Shown piece by piece: positions 1-7,065 of a stretch of DNA of 12,555 nt (position 1 is its first letter; each line of letters starts with the position of its first letter). This DNA comes from Alphaproteobacteria bacterium. Lineage in GTDB: Bacteria > Pseudomonadota > Alphaproteobacteria > Rhodobacterales > Rhodobacteraceae. A program made the position numbers and the translations under genes. Location: assembly GCA_030428025.1 (NCBI GenBank), contig JAUIBJ010000037.1, forward strand, positions 1 through 12,555, read 5' to 3'. The notes below the pieces were generated by a model. That model ran no database searches. It saw only the letters and a list, made by a program, of their open reading frames with translations, and was not told where the DNA came from.

Positions 1-1
1 G

Positions 2-733
2 TTCTCGCTGGCCAACATGCCGGATTTCTCGGCCTATTCGGTGTTCTTCGCCCAAGGCTACTACAAGTCGCTTCTGTGGTCGCTGGGCATGGCGCTGGCC
101 TCGACCGCCATCCTGCTTCTGGTCAGCTGGCCGCTTGCCTATGCCATGGCCAAGATCTTCGGCCGCTTCACAATCATTCTGACCATAGCCATCGTGATGA
201 GCCTCTTCGTGTCGGAAAACATCCGGCTTTTCGGCTGGGTACTGACGCTGATGAAGGGAGGGCTGATCGAGGGGCATTTCCGGGCCTGGGCGGGCGTGGG
301 CTTCGACAGCCCGCTCTACGGCGTGCCGATCATCGTCTTCGGGCTGGTCTATGTCTACCTTCCCTTCATGCTCTTCCCGCTCGCGCAGGGCATTGCCATG
401 GTGCCCGACGACACCCGTCAGGCCGCCTATGACCTGGGCGCAAGCCGATGGCAGGTCCTGTGGCAGATCGAGGTGCCGCTGGCCGCGCCCGGTATCGTGG
501 TGGGCTCGCTGCTCAGCTTCGTGCTGGCCGCCGGCGCGCTGGCGGAATCGAAGATCCTCGGTGGCCAGGCGGTGATCGCGATCGCCGACGACATCGAAAC
601 CGCGTTCACCTTCGGCCAGAACTGGCCCCTGGGCTCGGCCCTGTCGATGATCCTGATCGTGATCATCGGGGCGCTGGCGCTGTTCGGCGTCTCCAAGGTC
701 GATCTCGACGCGATCATGGGAAGGAAACGCTGA
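2..733 (+). CDS. ABC transporter permease, PotB-type (5' end missing)
   Basis: Inner-membrane permease subunit of a binding-protein-dependent ABC importer of the spermidine/putrescine (PotB) type. The frame is open to the window edge: codons before the first ATG (position 17) read F-S-L-A-N and continue smoothly, matching the 'FTLDNY' stretch that precedes the first conserved helix in this family. The true start is therefore upstream, and roughly 40-60 residues (cytoplasmic tail plus TM1) are missing. Several hydrophobic membrane segments are visible. The EAA loop that docks on the ATPase reads QAAYDLGASRWQVLWQIEVP (about residues 140-159 of the visible part), with Q replacing the usual E and the invariant G kept. 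The stop overlaps the next start (TGATG), so the two permeases are translationally coupled. The ATPase and binding protein presumably lie upstream. The substrate is not readable; a polyamine or other cationic amine compound is the family expectation. Confidence 0.93.
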   Translation, partial: FSLANMPDFSAYSVFFAQGYYKSLLWSLGMALASTAILLLVSWPLAYAMAKIFGRFTIILTIAIVMSLFVSENIRLFGWVLTLMKGGLIEGHFRAWAGVGFDSPLYGVPIIVFGLVYVYLPFMLFPLAQGIAMVPDDTRQAAYDLGASRWQVLWQIEVPLAAPGIVVGSLLSFVLAAGALAESKILGGQAVIAIADDIETAFTFGQNWPLGSALSMILIVIIGALALFGVSKVDLDAIMGRKR

Positions 734-1545
734 TGCCGGCCTCGCGCTCCACCCGCATCGTGCTGTACCTCTATGGCCTTCTGGTCATCGCTTTCCTCTA
801 TCTGCCGCTGGTCTCGGTGGGCTTCGCCTCGATTTCCAAGGCCCGCTATCTGAGCTTCCCGATCAAGCGCTATTCCACCAAGTGGTACGGCGAGGCACTG
901 GAAAGCTCCACGGTGCGCGAACTGGTGACAACATCGTTCTCGGTGGCGGTTCTGGTCACCGTCATCTCGGTCGTCATAGCCTTTTTCGGCGCGCTGGCCT
1001 TCGCCCGCTATCAATGGCGTTTTCGCAATACCTTCCAGAAGCTGATCCTGCTGCCGATCTTCTTTCCTCAGACGGTGCTGGGGCTGGCGCTTCTGATGTG
1101 GTTCAACTCCCTGGGGATCATCCCCAGCTGGAAAACCGCCGTGGTGGCGCATCTGGTCTGGATCGCGCCCATCGCCACGCTGATCGTGGCCATCCGCGCC
1201 TACAGCTTCGATCCGGCACTGGAGGAAGCGGCGCGCGACATGGGCGCGAACACCTGGACCATCCTGCGCGAGATCACCCTGCCCCTCTTGATGCCGGGCT
1301 TGGTTTCGGCGGGGCTGTTCGCCTTCCTGCTGAGCTGGGGCAACTTCCCGCTCTCGCTCTTTACCACGGGGGCCGACTCGACCCTGCCGGAATGGCTTTA
1401 TGCCAAGATGGTCTCGGGCTATTCGCCGCTGGTGCCGACGCTGGGGGTGATGTCGGTGGTGGGGTCTTTCCTTCTGATCCTGATCGCGCTGGCCATTGCC
1501 TGGCTGGTGAGGGCCAACAAGGACGCGCGCGCCGCAAGAAACTGA
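733..1545 (+). CDS. ABC transporter permease, PotC-type
   Basis: Second permease of the importer, 270 aa, which is a normal PotC length. The start is the ATG at 733, which overlaps the stop of the preceding permease by one base; longer upstream starts in this frame run inside the neighbour and are not needed. An N-terminal membrane helix (residues about 8-30, ending in the family-typical YLPLV) is followed by about five more hydrophobic segments. The EAA cytoplasmic loop is E165-A-A-R-D-M-G171 ... ITLPLLMPG, intact, so coupling to an ATPase is expected. Together with the preceding gene it forms the heterodimeric channel. A 34-base gap with a strong ribosome-binding site leads to the dehydrogenase gene, so the operon continues. 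The assignment to the PotC/opine-type permease family is firm; the substrate is unknown. Confidence 0.95.
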   Translation: MPASRSTRIVLYLYGLLVIAFLYLPLVSVGFASISKARYLSFPIKRYSTKWYGEALESSTVRELVTTSFSVAVLVTVISVVIAFFGALAFARYQWRFRNTFQKLILLPIFFPQTVLGLALLMWFNSLGIIPSWKTAVVAHLVWIAPIATLIVAIRAYSFDPALEEAARDMGANTWTILREITLPLLMPGLVSAGLFAFLLSWGNFPLSLFTTGADSTLPEWLYAKMVSGYSPLVPTLGVMSVVGSFLLILIALAIAWLVRANKDARAARN

Positions 1546-1579
1546 ACAACCTTTAATTTAGAGACTGGGAGGTCACAAC

Positions 1580-2350
1580 ATGCTTACATCGCTCAAGGGA
1601 AAAAGCGTCATCGTCACCGGCGGCTCAAAAGGCATCGGCCGGGGTATCGCCACGGTCTTCGCCCGTCAGGGGGCGAAGGTCACCATCGCCGCGCGCAACG
1701 AGGACGACCTGAAAAAGGCCGCAAGCGAGATAGAGGGCGATGTGCGCCACGAGGTCTGCGACGTCTCCGACTGGGCATCGGTCAAGAAAATGATCGACAG
1801 CACCGCCGAGGCCCAAGGCGGGCTGCATGTGCTCTGCGCCAATGCCGGCGCCTTCCCGCAGACCAAGATGGTCGACATGGATCCTTCCGAATGGGATCAG
1901 GTGCTGGCCACCAACCTCAAGTCGTCCTTCCTGTGCGTGAAGGCCGCGATCCCCCATTTCGAAAAGGCCGGCAAGGGGCGCGTGGTGCTGACCTCGTCGA
2001 TTACCGGTCCGCATACGGGCTTTCCGGGCTGGTCGCATTACGGCGCGTCGAAGGCCGGGCAACTCGGTTTCCTCAAGACCGCCGCGATGGAACTGTCGCG
2101 CTACAACACCACGATCAACGCGGTGATGCCGGGCAACATCTATACCGAAGGCCTTCAGGATCTGGGCCAGGACTATCTCGACACGATGGCGGCCTCGATC
2201 CCGCTCAAGCGGCTGGGCGATGTCGAGGATATCGGCAACGCGGCGCTGTTCTTCGCCTCCGACGAGGCGGGCTATATCACCGGGCAGCAGATCGTCATCG
2301 ACGGCGGGCAGATCCTGCCGGAGTCGCTCGAAGCCATGGAAGAAATCTGA
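1580..2350 (+). CDS. SDR family NAD(P)-dependent oxidoreductase
   Basis: Classical short-chain dehydrogenase/reductase, 256 aa, cytoplasmic, usually tetrameric. Visible motifs: the cofactor loop T13-G-G-S-K-G-I-G20, N88-A-G, structural/catalytic N112, S140 (in LTSS), Y154 and K158 (YGASK), and the C-terminal ITGQQIVIDGG. The full Asn-Ser-Tyr-Lys tetrad is present, so it should be active. R39 (in AARN) after beta-strand 2 hints at NADP(H), but this is weak. The start ATG has a strong Shine-Dalgarno, GGGAGGT at 1567-1573, six bases upstream. The same CTGGGAGGT leader precedes the next gene. Its place between a transporter and a kinase suggests oxidation or reduction of an alcohol/carbonyl on the imported compound. 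It resembles FabG/UcpA-like SDRs in general, and sequence alone does not settle the substrate. A role in fatty-acid synthesis is unlikely from the context. Confidence 0.95.
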   Translation: MLTSLKGKSVIVTGGSKGIGRGIATVFARQGAKVTIAARNEDDLKKAASEIEGDVRHEVCDVSDWASVKKMIDSTAEAQGGLHVLCANAGAFPQTKMVDMDPSEWDQVLATNLKSSFLCVKAAIPHFEKAGKGRVVLTSSITGPHTGFPGWSHYGASKAGQLGFLKTAAMELSRYNTTINAVMPGNIYTEGLQDLGQDYLDTMAASIPLKRLGDVEDIGNAALFFASDEAGYITGQQIVIDGGQILPESLEAMEEI

Positions 2351-2369
2351 ACCCTGGGAGGTATTGCCC

Positions 2370-3377
2370 GTGTCCGGATCTGACATGCCATTGGAGGAAA
2401 TGCTGGGCCATCTGGAAAAGCTGGCCCAGCAATCCCTTGCCCTATGGGACGTGCCGGAGGGCGCCAAGGCCCGGCTGATCAACGTCTCGGAAAACGCCAC
2501 CTATCTGGTCGAGGCGCCGGGGGCGTACAAATCGATTCTGCGGATACATCGTGAGAACTACCACACCCACAGGGCCATCGAATGCGAACTGGCCTGGCTG
2601 GAAGCGCTCGATGCCGAAAAGGTGGTGACGACGCCCGGCGTCTATGTGGGCAAGAACGGCGACCCGATCCAGACAGGGCGGATCGAGGGGCTGGCCGAGC
2701 CCCGCTTCATGGTGCTGTTTCACTTTGTCGAGGGCGAGGCGCCGGACGAAAGCGGCGACATGACCGCCGGCTTCGAGGAACTGGGCCAGATCGCCGCGCG
2801 CTGCCACGACCATGTGCTGCGCTGGAAGAAACCCGAGAACTTCGAACGCCTCACCTGGGATACCGAGGCCGTTTTCGGCCAGAACGCCACATGGGGCGAC
2901 TGGCGGGACGCGCCCGAGGTGACCGACGAGGTGCGGCCGGTGCTGGAAGAGGTGGAACAGACCATCCGGGCCCGGCTCGACGCCTTCGGCAAGGCGCCGG
3001 ACCGCTTCAACCTGATCCATGCGGACATGCGGCTGGCGAACCTCTTGGAGGACGAGAACGGCACCCGCCTGATCGACTTCGACGATTGCGGCTGGGGCTG
3101 GTTCCTCTACGATTTCGCCGCCGCCATCAGCTTCATCGAGGACGACCCGCGCATTCCTGCGCTCCGCGACGCCTGGGTGCGCGGCTATCGCTCGGTGCGC
3201 GGCATGAGCGCCGAGGAGGAAGCCGAGATCGGCACCTTCGTGATGCTGCGGCGGATGGCCCTTCTGGCATGGATCGGCAGCCATATCGAGGCGCCCGAGC
3301 CGCAGGAGCTGGCCCCCGGTTTCGCCGCAACCACCGCGCGGCTGGGTCAAGCCTGGATGGACGGGCTGAAGGCGTGA
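2370..3377 (+). CDS. APH/choline-kinase-fold small-molecule phosphotransferase
   Basis: Predicted ATP-dependent kinase of the aminoglycoside-phosphotransferase / homoserine kinase II / hydroxylysine kinase fold, 335 aa from the GTG at 2370. That GTG is chosen because GGGAGGT (2356-2362) lies seven bases before it and it follows the dehydrogenase stop by 19 bases. An ATG at 2385 is in frame but badly spaced. The catalytic loop is H217-A-D219-M-R-L-A-N224 (Brenner motif HxDxxxxN). The Mg-binding segment is I235-D236-F-D238-D, equivalent to the kinase DFG. N-lobe strands around residues 36-60 contain a candidate ATP lysine (K54, in YKSILRIH). Nothing points to antibiotic resistance: the gene is embedded in a transporter-catabolic operon, where such kinases phosphorylate a hydroxyl of an amino alcohol or amino acid. 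It is separated by only 10 bases from the hydrolase gene. Confidence 0.92.
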   Translation: MSGSDMPLEEMLGHLEKLAQQSLALWDVPEGAKARLINVSENATYLVEAPGAYKSILRIHRENYHTHRAIECELAWLEALDAEKVVTTPGVYVGKNGDPIQTGRIEGLAEPRFMVLFHFVEGEAPDESGDMTAGFEELGQIAARCHDHVLRWKKPENFERLTWDTEAVFGQNATWGDWRDAPEVTDEVRPVLEEVEQTIRARLDAFGKAPDRFNLIHADMRLANLLEDENGTRLIDFDDCGWGWFLYDFAAAISFIEDDPRIPALRDAWVRGYRSVRGMSAEEEAEIGTFVMLRRMALLAWIGSHIEAPEPQELAPGFAATTARLGQAWMDGLKA

Positions 3378-3387
3378 GGGGTCGGGC

Positions 3388-4059
3388 ATGAGCGACTGGA
3401 AAAAGGCCTTCCGCAGTTTCTACTACGAGACAGCGGAAGACCCCGAGGATATCGTGCTCGACCGCGACCGCACGGCCGTGCTGGTGATCGACATTCAGAA
3501 CACCTATCTGGAGCCGAAGGAGACCGACGCGGAAACCCGGCGCTGGCAGCCCTTCTTCGACCGGATGAACAAGACTGTCATCCCCAACAACGCCAAGCTG
3601 CTCGACTGGGCGCGGAAGGAGGGGCTGGAGGTGATCTTCGCCCGCATCGCCTGTCAGACGCAGGACGGGCGCGACCGCTCGCTCAGCCAGAAGAAACCCG
3701 GCTTCAACTACCTGCTCCTGCCCAAGGACCGCGAGGACAGCCAGCTCGTGCCCGAACTGGCGCCGCAGGGCGACGAGATCGTCGTGACCAAGACCACCGA
3801 CAGCGCGCTGACCGGCACCAACCTGCGTCTGATGCTGCACAATATCGGAATAACCCATGTGATCGTGGCGGGCATCTTCACCGACCAGTGCGTCAGTTCC
3901 ACCGTACGCTCGCTGGCCGATGAAAGCTTCGAGGTGCTGGTGGTGCACGACGCCTGTGCGGCGGCAACCGAGGAATTGCACCGCAAGGAACTGGAGATCA
4001 TCAATATGATCTATTGCCATGTGGTTGCGATGGAGGATCTGGCGGGCTTTCTCGCCTGA
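3388..4059 (+). CDS. Isochorismatase-family cysteine hydrolase
   Basis: Cysteine hydrolase of the isochorismatase/nicotinamidase fold, 223 aa. The triad is visible: D35 (in VLVIDIQN), K135 (in VVTKTTDSA) and C168 (in GIFTDQCVSST). The hydrophobic run before the nucleophile (HVIVAGIFTDQC) and the expected cis-peptide position before it fit the family. Members hydrolyse amides, carbamoyl compounds or ureido acids (nicotinamidase, N-carbamoylsarcosine amidase, RutB-like ureidoacrylate hydrolase), and the intact Cys argues for amide-type chemistry here. The acidic N-terminal 25 residues before the first strand are longer than in minimal nicotinamidases. The start ATG has GAGGGG (3376-3381) six bases upstream. 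It is the last gene of the transporter operon, being followed by a GC hairpin. The substrate is unknown. Hydrolysis of an amide or ureido group on the imported compound is inferred from gene order. Confidence 0.94.
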   Translation: MSDWKKAFRSFYYETAEDPEDIVLDRDRTAVLVIDIQNTYLEPKETDAETRRWQPFFDRMNKTVIPNNAKLLDWARKEGLEVIFARIACQTQDGRDRSLSQKKPGFNYLLLPKDREDSQLVPELAPQGDEIVVTKTTDSALTGTNLRLMLHNIGITHVIVAGIFTDQCVSSTVRSLADESFEVLVVHDACAAATEELHRKELEIINMIYCHVVAMEDLAGFLA

Positions 4060-4070
4060 ACTCCTTGGCA

Positions 4071-4106
4071 GCCCGCCCGCCCGCGCCTACCTCAGTCGGG
4101 GCGGGC
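4071..4106 (+). terminator. GC-rich hairpin after the transporter operon
   Basis: A perfect 8-bp stem: GCCCGCCC (4071-4078) pairs with GGGCGGGC (4099-4106) around a 20-base loop, 11 bases after the hydrolase stop. No T-run follows, so it is not a textbook intrinsic terminator. It may slow polymerase or protect the 3' end of the mRNA. It lies just before the regulatory site of the next operon, which supports a transcription boundary here. Confidence 0.4.
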
Positions 4107-4118
4107 AGCGACCGTTCG

Positions 4119-4160
4119 TTGACCGAGGTTAACGCCCCGGCGTCGCACCGCCCCCAGAAT
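4119..4160 (+). promoter_or_regulatory. Crp/Fnr-type activated promoter of the M50 protease operon
   Basis: The site TTGAC-CGAG-GTTAA (4119-4132) matches the 14-bp TTGAT-N4-ATCAA layout of Crp/Fnr-family operators: 7 of 8 positions of TTGA-N6-TCAA. Exactly 22 bases later is CAGAAT (4155-4160), a 4/6 match to the -10 consensus including the key A and T. A transcript starting near 4167 would place the operator centre at -41.5, the class II activation position. Identical geometry recurs before hsp20 and the CBS gene. The binding protein is inferred, not shown. Confidence 0.62.
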
Positions 4161-4191
4161 GGAAGGCGTATCGCGCCGGAAAGGGGGCCAA

Positions 4192-5334
4192 ATGTTCACC
4201 CGGAAGCTGGAACTCTTCACCATCCTCGGGTTCCGCGTCAGCCTCGACCTGACCTGGTTCCTGCTGGCGGTGCTGATCGTGTGGTCGCTCGCAAGCGGTT
4301 ATTTTCCGTCCATGGTCGACGGGCTCGACCCGGCCGCCGCGCTCTGGCTGGGGCTTGGCGGTGCTCTGGGCCTCTTCCTGTCGATCATCTTCCACGAGTT
4401 CGCGCACGCGCTGGTGGCCCGGCGCTTCGACATTCCCATTTCCGGGATCACGCTTTTCATCTTCGGCGGCGTGGCCGAGATGGAGCGCGAGCCGCCGAGC
4501 GCGGTATCGGAATTCCTGATGGCCATCGCCGGGCCGGTGGCGAGCTATATCCTTGCCGGGTTGTTCTTCGCGATCACGGCGCTTCTGCCCGAGGTCACGG
4601 CCGACGCGCCACTGGGGGCCATGTTCGCCTATCTGGCGACGATCAACCTGATCCTGGCCACCTTCAACCTGCTGCCCGCCTTCCCGCTCGACGGTGGGCG
4701 CGTCTTTCGCGCGGGCGTGTGGTGGTGGACGGGCGATCTGGCCCGGGCCACACGCATGGCCGCCGGAACCGGGCGGTTTCTGGGGCTCCTGTTGCTGGCG
4801 CTCGGCGTCTTCAGCGTGGTGAGCGGCAATTTCGTCGCCGGCATGTGGCAGGCGCTGATCGGGCTTTTCATCATGGGCGCGGCGCAGTCGTCGGAAGCGC
4901 AGATGATGATGAAGACCGAGTTGGAGGATGTAGACGTGCGTCGCCTGATGGTGGCCGATCCGGTGGCGGTACCGGCCGACACCCCCGTCGAGGCGCTGAT
5001 AGAGGGCTACTTCTATCGTTTCAGCCACAAGGTGTTTCCGGTCGTGCGCGGCCGGCACCTTCTGGGCTGCGTCACGCTGCAGGATGTGGGCCGGCTGTCG
5101 GCGGAAGACCGAACGCGGCTCACCGCCGCCGACATCCTTGCGGAGAATAGCGGCACCCGCACCATCGGGCCCGACCGCTCGGGGCTCGACGCGCTGGACC
5201 TGATGCGCAAGCTCAACACCAGCCGGCTGATGGTCATCGAAGACGACAGGCTTATCGGCATGCTGACCATGCGCGACATCATGAGTTTCGTGACGATCCG
5301 CCAGCAGATCGGACAACAGGAAGACAGGCCATGA
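4192..5334 (+). CDS. Site-2 protease (M50, Rip3-like) with C-terminal CBS domains
   Basis: Polytopic inner-membrane zinc metalloprotease, 380 aa. The zinc site H68-E-F-A-H72 sits in a membrane helix, and the second conserved motif N159-L-L-P-A-F-P-L-D167-G-G supplies the third ligand (D167). An FGG loop at 91-93 is also typical of M50. About five or six hydrophobic segments precede residue 230. Residues about 246-370 form a CBS pair, with MVADPVAV and LMVIEDDRLIGML repeats, likely sensing an adenine nucleotide. The layout matches M. tuberculosis Rip3 (Rv2625c), a DosR-regulon member. The start at 4192 is preferred: AAGGGG (4181-4186) is five bases upstream, and the longer ATG at 4159 lies inside the proposed -10 box. 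The end overlaps the next gene by ATGA. The substrate, perhaps a membrane anti-sigma or stress protein, is unknown. Confidence 0.94.
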   Translation: MFTRKLELFTILGFRVSLDLTWFLLAVLIVWSLASGYFPSMVDGLDPAAALWLGLGGALGLFLSIIFHEFAHALVARRFDIPISGITLFIFGGVAEMEREPPSAVSEFLMAIAGPVASYILAGLFFAITALLPEVTADAPLGAMFAYLATINLILATFNLLPAFPLDGGRVFRAGVWWWTGDLARATRMAAGTGRFLGLLLLALGVFSVVSGNFVAGMWQALIGLFIMGAAQSSEAQMMMKTELEDVDVRRLMVADPVAVPADTPVEALIEGYFYRFSHKVFPVVRGRHLLGCVTLQDVGRLSAEDRTRLTAADILAENSGTRTIGPDRSGLDALDLMRKLNTSRLMVIEDDRLIGMLTMRDIMSFVTIRQQIGQQEDRP

Positions 5335-5990
5335 CCCGCTTCGCGAACCGCAGCGCCGCCGGAAAGGCGCTCGCCCGCGAGATCTCCGCCCGCGATTACG
5401 CCGATCCGGTGATCCTGGCCCTGCCCCGCGGCGGCGTGCCGGTGGCGATAGAACTGGTCCGCGCGCTGAAGGCGCCGATGGACCTGGTGATGGTGCGCAA
5501 GATCGGTGTGCCGTCGCAGCCCGAACTGGCCGCGGCGGCGGTGGTCAATGGCGACGATCCGCAGATCGTGATCAACGAAGGCATCGCCGCCCATGCCGGC
5601 CTGTCGCGGGCCGATATCGACCGGCTGGCGCAGGGCCAGCTGGAGGAGATCCGGCGCCGGCGCGGTGTTTACCTGAAAGGCCGCGCGACGCTGCCTGTCG
5701 AAGGGTGCACGGCGATCGTCGTGGATGACGGCATCGCCACCGGCGCCACCATGCGCGCCTCATTGAAGGCGGTGCGTCAGCGGAGGCCCGCGAAGCTGGT
5801 GATGGCGGTGCCGGTGGGCGCGCCTGACACCTTGCGCGACCTCGAAGGCGAGGTGGACGAGGCGATCTGCCTGCTGCGCCCCGTGCCGCTTTACGGCGTG
5901 GGCGCCCATTACGACGATTTCCGCCAGACCACCGACGAGGAGGTCGTCCACCTGATGGACGAGGCCGCGCGGCTCGGCGCCGCTGGCTGA
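5331..5990 (+). CDS. Type I phosphoribosyltransferase-domain protein
   Basis: Cytoplasmic protein of 219 aa with a single type I phosphoribosyltransferase fold. The PRPP-binding loop is at I129-V-V-D-D-G-I-A-T-G-A-T140, with both acidic residues and the Thr-Gly turn intact. An N-terminal LPRGGVPVA stretch (31-39) and VRKIGVPSQPE (55-65) are typical of the uncharacterised PRTase group that also forms domains in the DosR-regulon proteins Rv0571c and Rv2030c. It overlaps the protease gene by four bases (ATGA), indicating translational coupling, with AGGAA at 5318-5322 as ribosome site. The base or acceptor substrate is unknown. Salvage enzymes such as Apt or Hpt are less likely, because the hood region differs and the partner is a membrane protease. 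There is no clear terminator before the next gene, which has its own promoter. Confidence 0.9.
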   Translation: MTRFANRSAAGKALAREISARDYADPVILALPRGGVPVAIELVRALKAPMDLVMVRKIGVPSQPELAAAAVVNGDDPQIVINEGIAAHAGLSRADIDRLAQGQLEEIRRRRGVYLKGRATLPVEGCTAIVVDDGIATGATMRASLKAVRQRRPAKLVMAVPVGAPDTLRDLEGEVDEAICLLRPVPLYGVGAHYDDFRQTTDEEVVHLMDEAARLGAAG

Positions 5991-6022
5991 TCACCTCTCC
6001 GGACGCGCGGCGACAGGCGCGG

Positions 6023-6064
6023 TTGATCGCGGTTAAGGCACGGACGGCGCAACCGCGCCATTCT
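6023..6064 (+). promoter_or_regulatory. Crp/Fnr-type activated promoter of hsp20
   Basis: TTGAT-CGCG-GTTAA (6023-6036) is a Crp/Fnr-type 14-bp operator with a perfect left half. CATTCT (6059-6064; 3/6 to the -10 consensus, with the key A and final T present) follows after exactly 22 bases. The predicted transcript start is near 6071, 47 bases before the hsp20 ATG. Over 18 bases the site is identical at 15 positions to the one before the protease operon (4118-4135 against 6022-6039). Confidence 0.6.
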
Positions 6065-6117
6065 GCGCTGCATGAGCTTGTCCCTTGCTCGCGACTCGCA
6101 AAAAAAGGAGATGAAGA

Positions 6118-6642
6118 ATGGCAAAGGAAACGGAAAGCGCGCCCGCGAAAACCGAAACCGCGAGCGTACCCGAGCGCAGCCGCCGCCCCTTCCGGGATCT
6201 GCGCGAGGAGATCGAAAACCTGTTCGACGAGGTCTATTCCGGCAACGCCTTCGCCCCGTTGCGCCACCGGTTCCGGCCGGGCGCGATGGTGTCGGCGGCG
6301 TCGATGCCGAAACTGGACGTGATCGACAAGCCCGATGAGCTCCGTCTCGTGGCGGACCTGCCGGGAATGGAAGAGAAGGACATCGACATTCAGGTCACCG
6401 ACAGCACCCTGACGCTGAGCGGCGAGAAGAAGGAGGATGTCGAGGAGGGCGAAAAGGACAGCGACTATTATGTCTGCGAACGCCGCTTCGGATTCTTCAA
6501 GCGGTCGGTTCGCCTGCCCGAGGGGATCGACCACGACCGGATCGAGGCCACATTCAAGAACGGCGTTCTGACGGTGCGCCTGCCCAAGACGGCGGAGGCG
6601 CAACAGCCAAGCCGAAAGATTGAGGTGAGAAAAGAGGCCTGA
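6118..6642 (+). CDS. Hsp20/alpha-crystallin small heat-shock protein
   Basis: ATP-independent holdase chaperone, 174 aa, expected to form large cytoplasmic oligomers that bind unfolding proteins. The N-terminal arm (1-63) is charged, then carries the amphipathic FRDLREEIENLFDEVY helix. The alpha-crystallin domain runs from about 64 to 157. It includes LVADLPGMEEKDIDIQV and the hallmark FKNGVLTVRLPK (146-157), equivalent to the A-x-x-x-n-GVL signature. A short C-terminal tail ends in the basic RKIEVRKEA, with an I-E-V tripeptide that could serve as the I-x-I/V inter-dimer anchor. The ribosome site AAGGAG (6105-6110) lies seven bases before the ATG. It is probably monocistronic, being flanked by its own promoter and a hairpin. 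The HspX/Acr family counterpart is the best-known member of the mycobacterial dormancy regulon. Confidence 0.96.
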   Translation: MAKETESAPAKTETASVPERSRRPFRDLREEIENLFDEVYSGNAFAPLRHRFRPGAMVSAASMPKLDVIDKPDELRLVADLPGMEEKDIDIQVTDSTLTLSGEKKEDVEEGEKDSDYYVCERRFGFFKRSVRLPEGIDHDRIEATFKNGVLTVRLPKTAEAQQPSRKIEVRKEA

Positions 6643-6659
6643 TCTCCATCGGGCCTTTT
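6632..6659 (+). terminator. Likely intrinsic terminator of hsp20
   Basis: AAGAGGCC (6632-6639) pairs with GGCCTTTT (6652-6659), giving eight pairs with one G-T wobble around a 12-base loop; the 3' arm itself ends in TTTT. The hsp20 stop codon (6640-6642) lies in the loop. The stem is short and the T-run brief, so efficiency is uncertain. Confidence 0.45.
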
Positions 6660-7065
6660 CACGCGGCCGCGCGGCATCCCTGGGCGCGGTCGCGTTCTTT
6701 TTGTCCCCACCCGTTCGGCGAGGAAAAGCGATTCGCACATCGCGGCGGGCCCGGTTTCGCCTTCCGGCTGCGGACCGGCCCCTGGTTTCGCGAAAAGCGG
6801 TCAAATCCGGCCTGTTCGAAACGCTCGGGCCGTCGGCGAAGAAAGGCGCGCAACATATTAACCTATTCAAATGTTTGTTGTGCTGCCGCTCCTCCGGTCA
6901 GACATGCAGCGACCGGGCCGACGCGGGCAGAATGATTTAAATCAACATGATACCTAACACCTATGCTAGGCTTCGAATGCGTGTGGTCGGAGTGTGTGAA
7001 CGTCGTCGTTTCGATCACCTAGCCTCGTCTCATCGACGCGGGGCACAGGAAAAGGGGACGCCGAA
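6643..7065. other. 423-base intergenic region before the Crp/Fnr gene
   Basis: No convincing gene lies here: the open frames lack ribosome sites and have arginine/serine-rich, shadow-like compositions. It starts with the hsp20 terminator. An AT-richer patch at 6851-6880 contains TTAACCTATTCAA (6858-6870), a Crp/Fnr-like site one base too short (TTGA-N5-TTAA on the other strand), flanked by CAACA/TGTTG arms. A clear FNR-type box follows at 6932-6945. The remaining roughly 90 bases would be an unusually long 5' leader for the regulator gene; no riboswitch or small RNA was recognised. Confidence 0.6.
6932..6945 (+). promoter_or_regulatory. Near-canonical FNR/FnrL box
   Basis: ATGAT-TTAA-ATCAA matches the FNR/Anr/FnrL consensus TTGAT-N4-ATCAA at 9 of 10 defined bases and contains the perfect palindrome GATTTAAATC. 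Candidate -10 hexamers downstream are TATGCT (6962-6967) and TAGGCT (6967-6972). The second lies 21 bases after the box, close to the 22-base spacing of the other sites. It suggests oxygen-responsive control of the downstream regulator by FnrL, or autoregulation. Confidence 0.6.

Noticed and set aside
2370..3377. Antibiotic-resistance aminoglycoside phosphotransferase
   Set aside because: Only the general kinase fold is shared; the operon context is transport and catabolism, with nothing mobile nearby.
1625..3389. Two antisense open frames (291 and 315 codons) opposite the SDR and kinase genes
   Set aside because: Shadows of genes with full catalytic motifs; no ribosome sites or domains.
4129..5316. 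Antisense open frame of 395 codons opposite the M50 protease gene
   Set aside because: His/Gln/Arg-rich composition typical of the complement of GC-rich coding DNA; the + strand product has clear HExxH and CBS motifs.
5572..6870. Long antisense open frame (432 codons) across the PRTase, hsp20 and the intergenic region
   Set aside because: It lies opposite two well-supported genes, has Arg/Pro/Ala-rich shadow composition, no ribosome site and no recognisable domain.
6701..6940. Possible 79-aa gene in the region before the regulator
   Set aside because: No ribosome site, Arg/Ser-rich composition, and it runs into the FNR box; better explained as noncoding.
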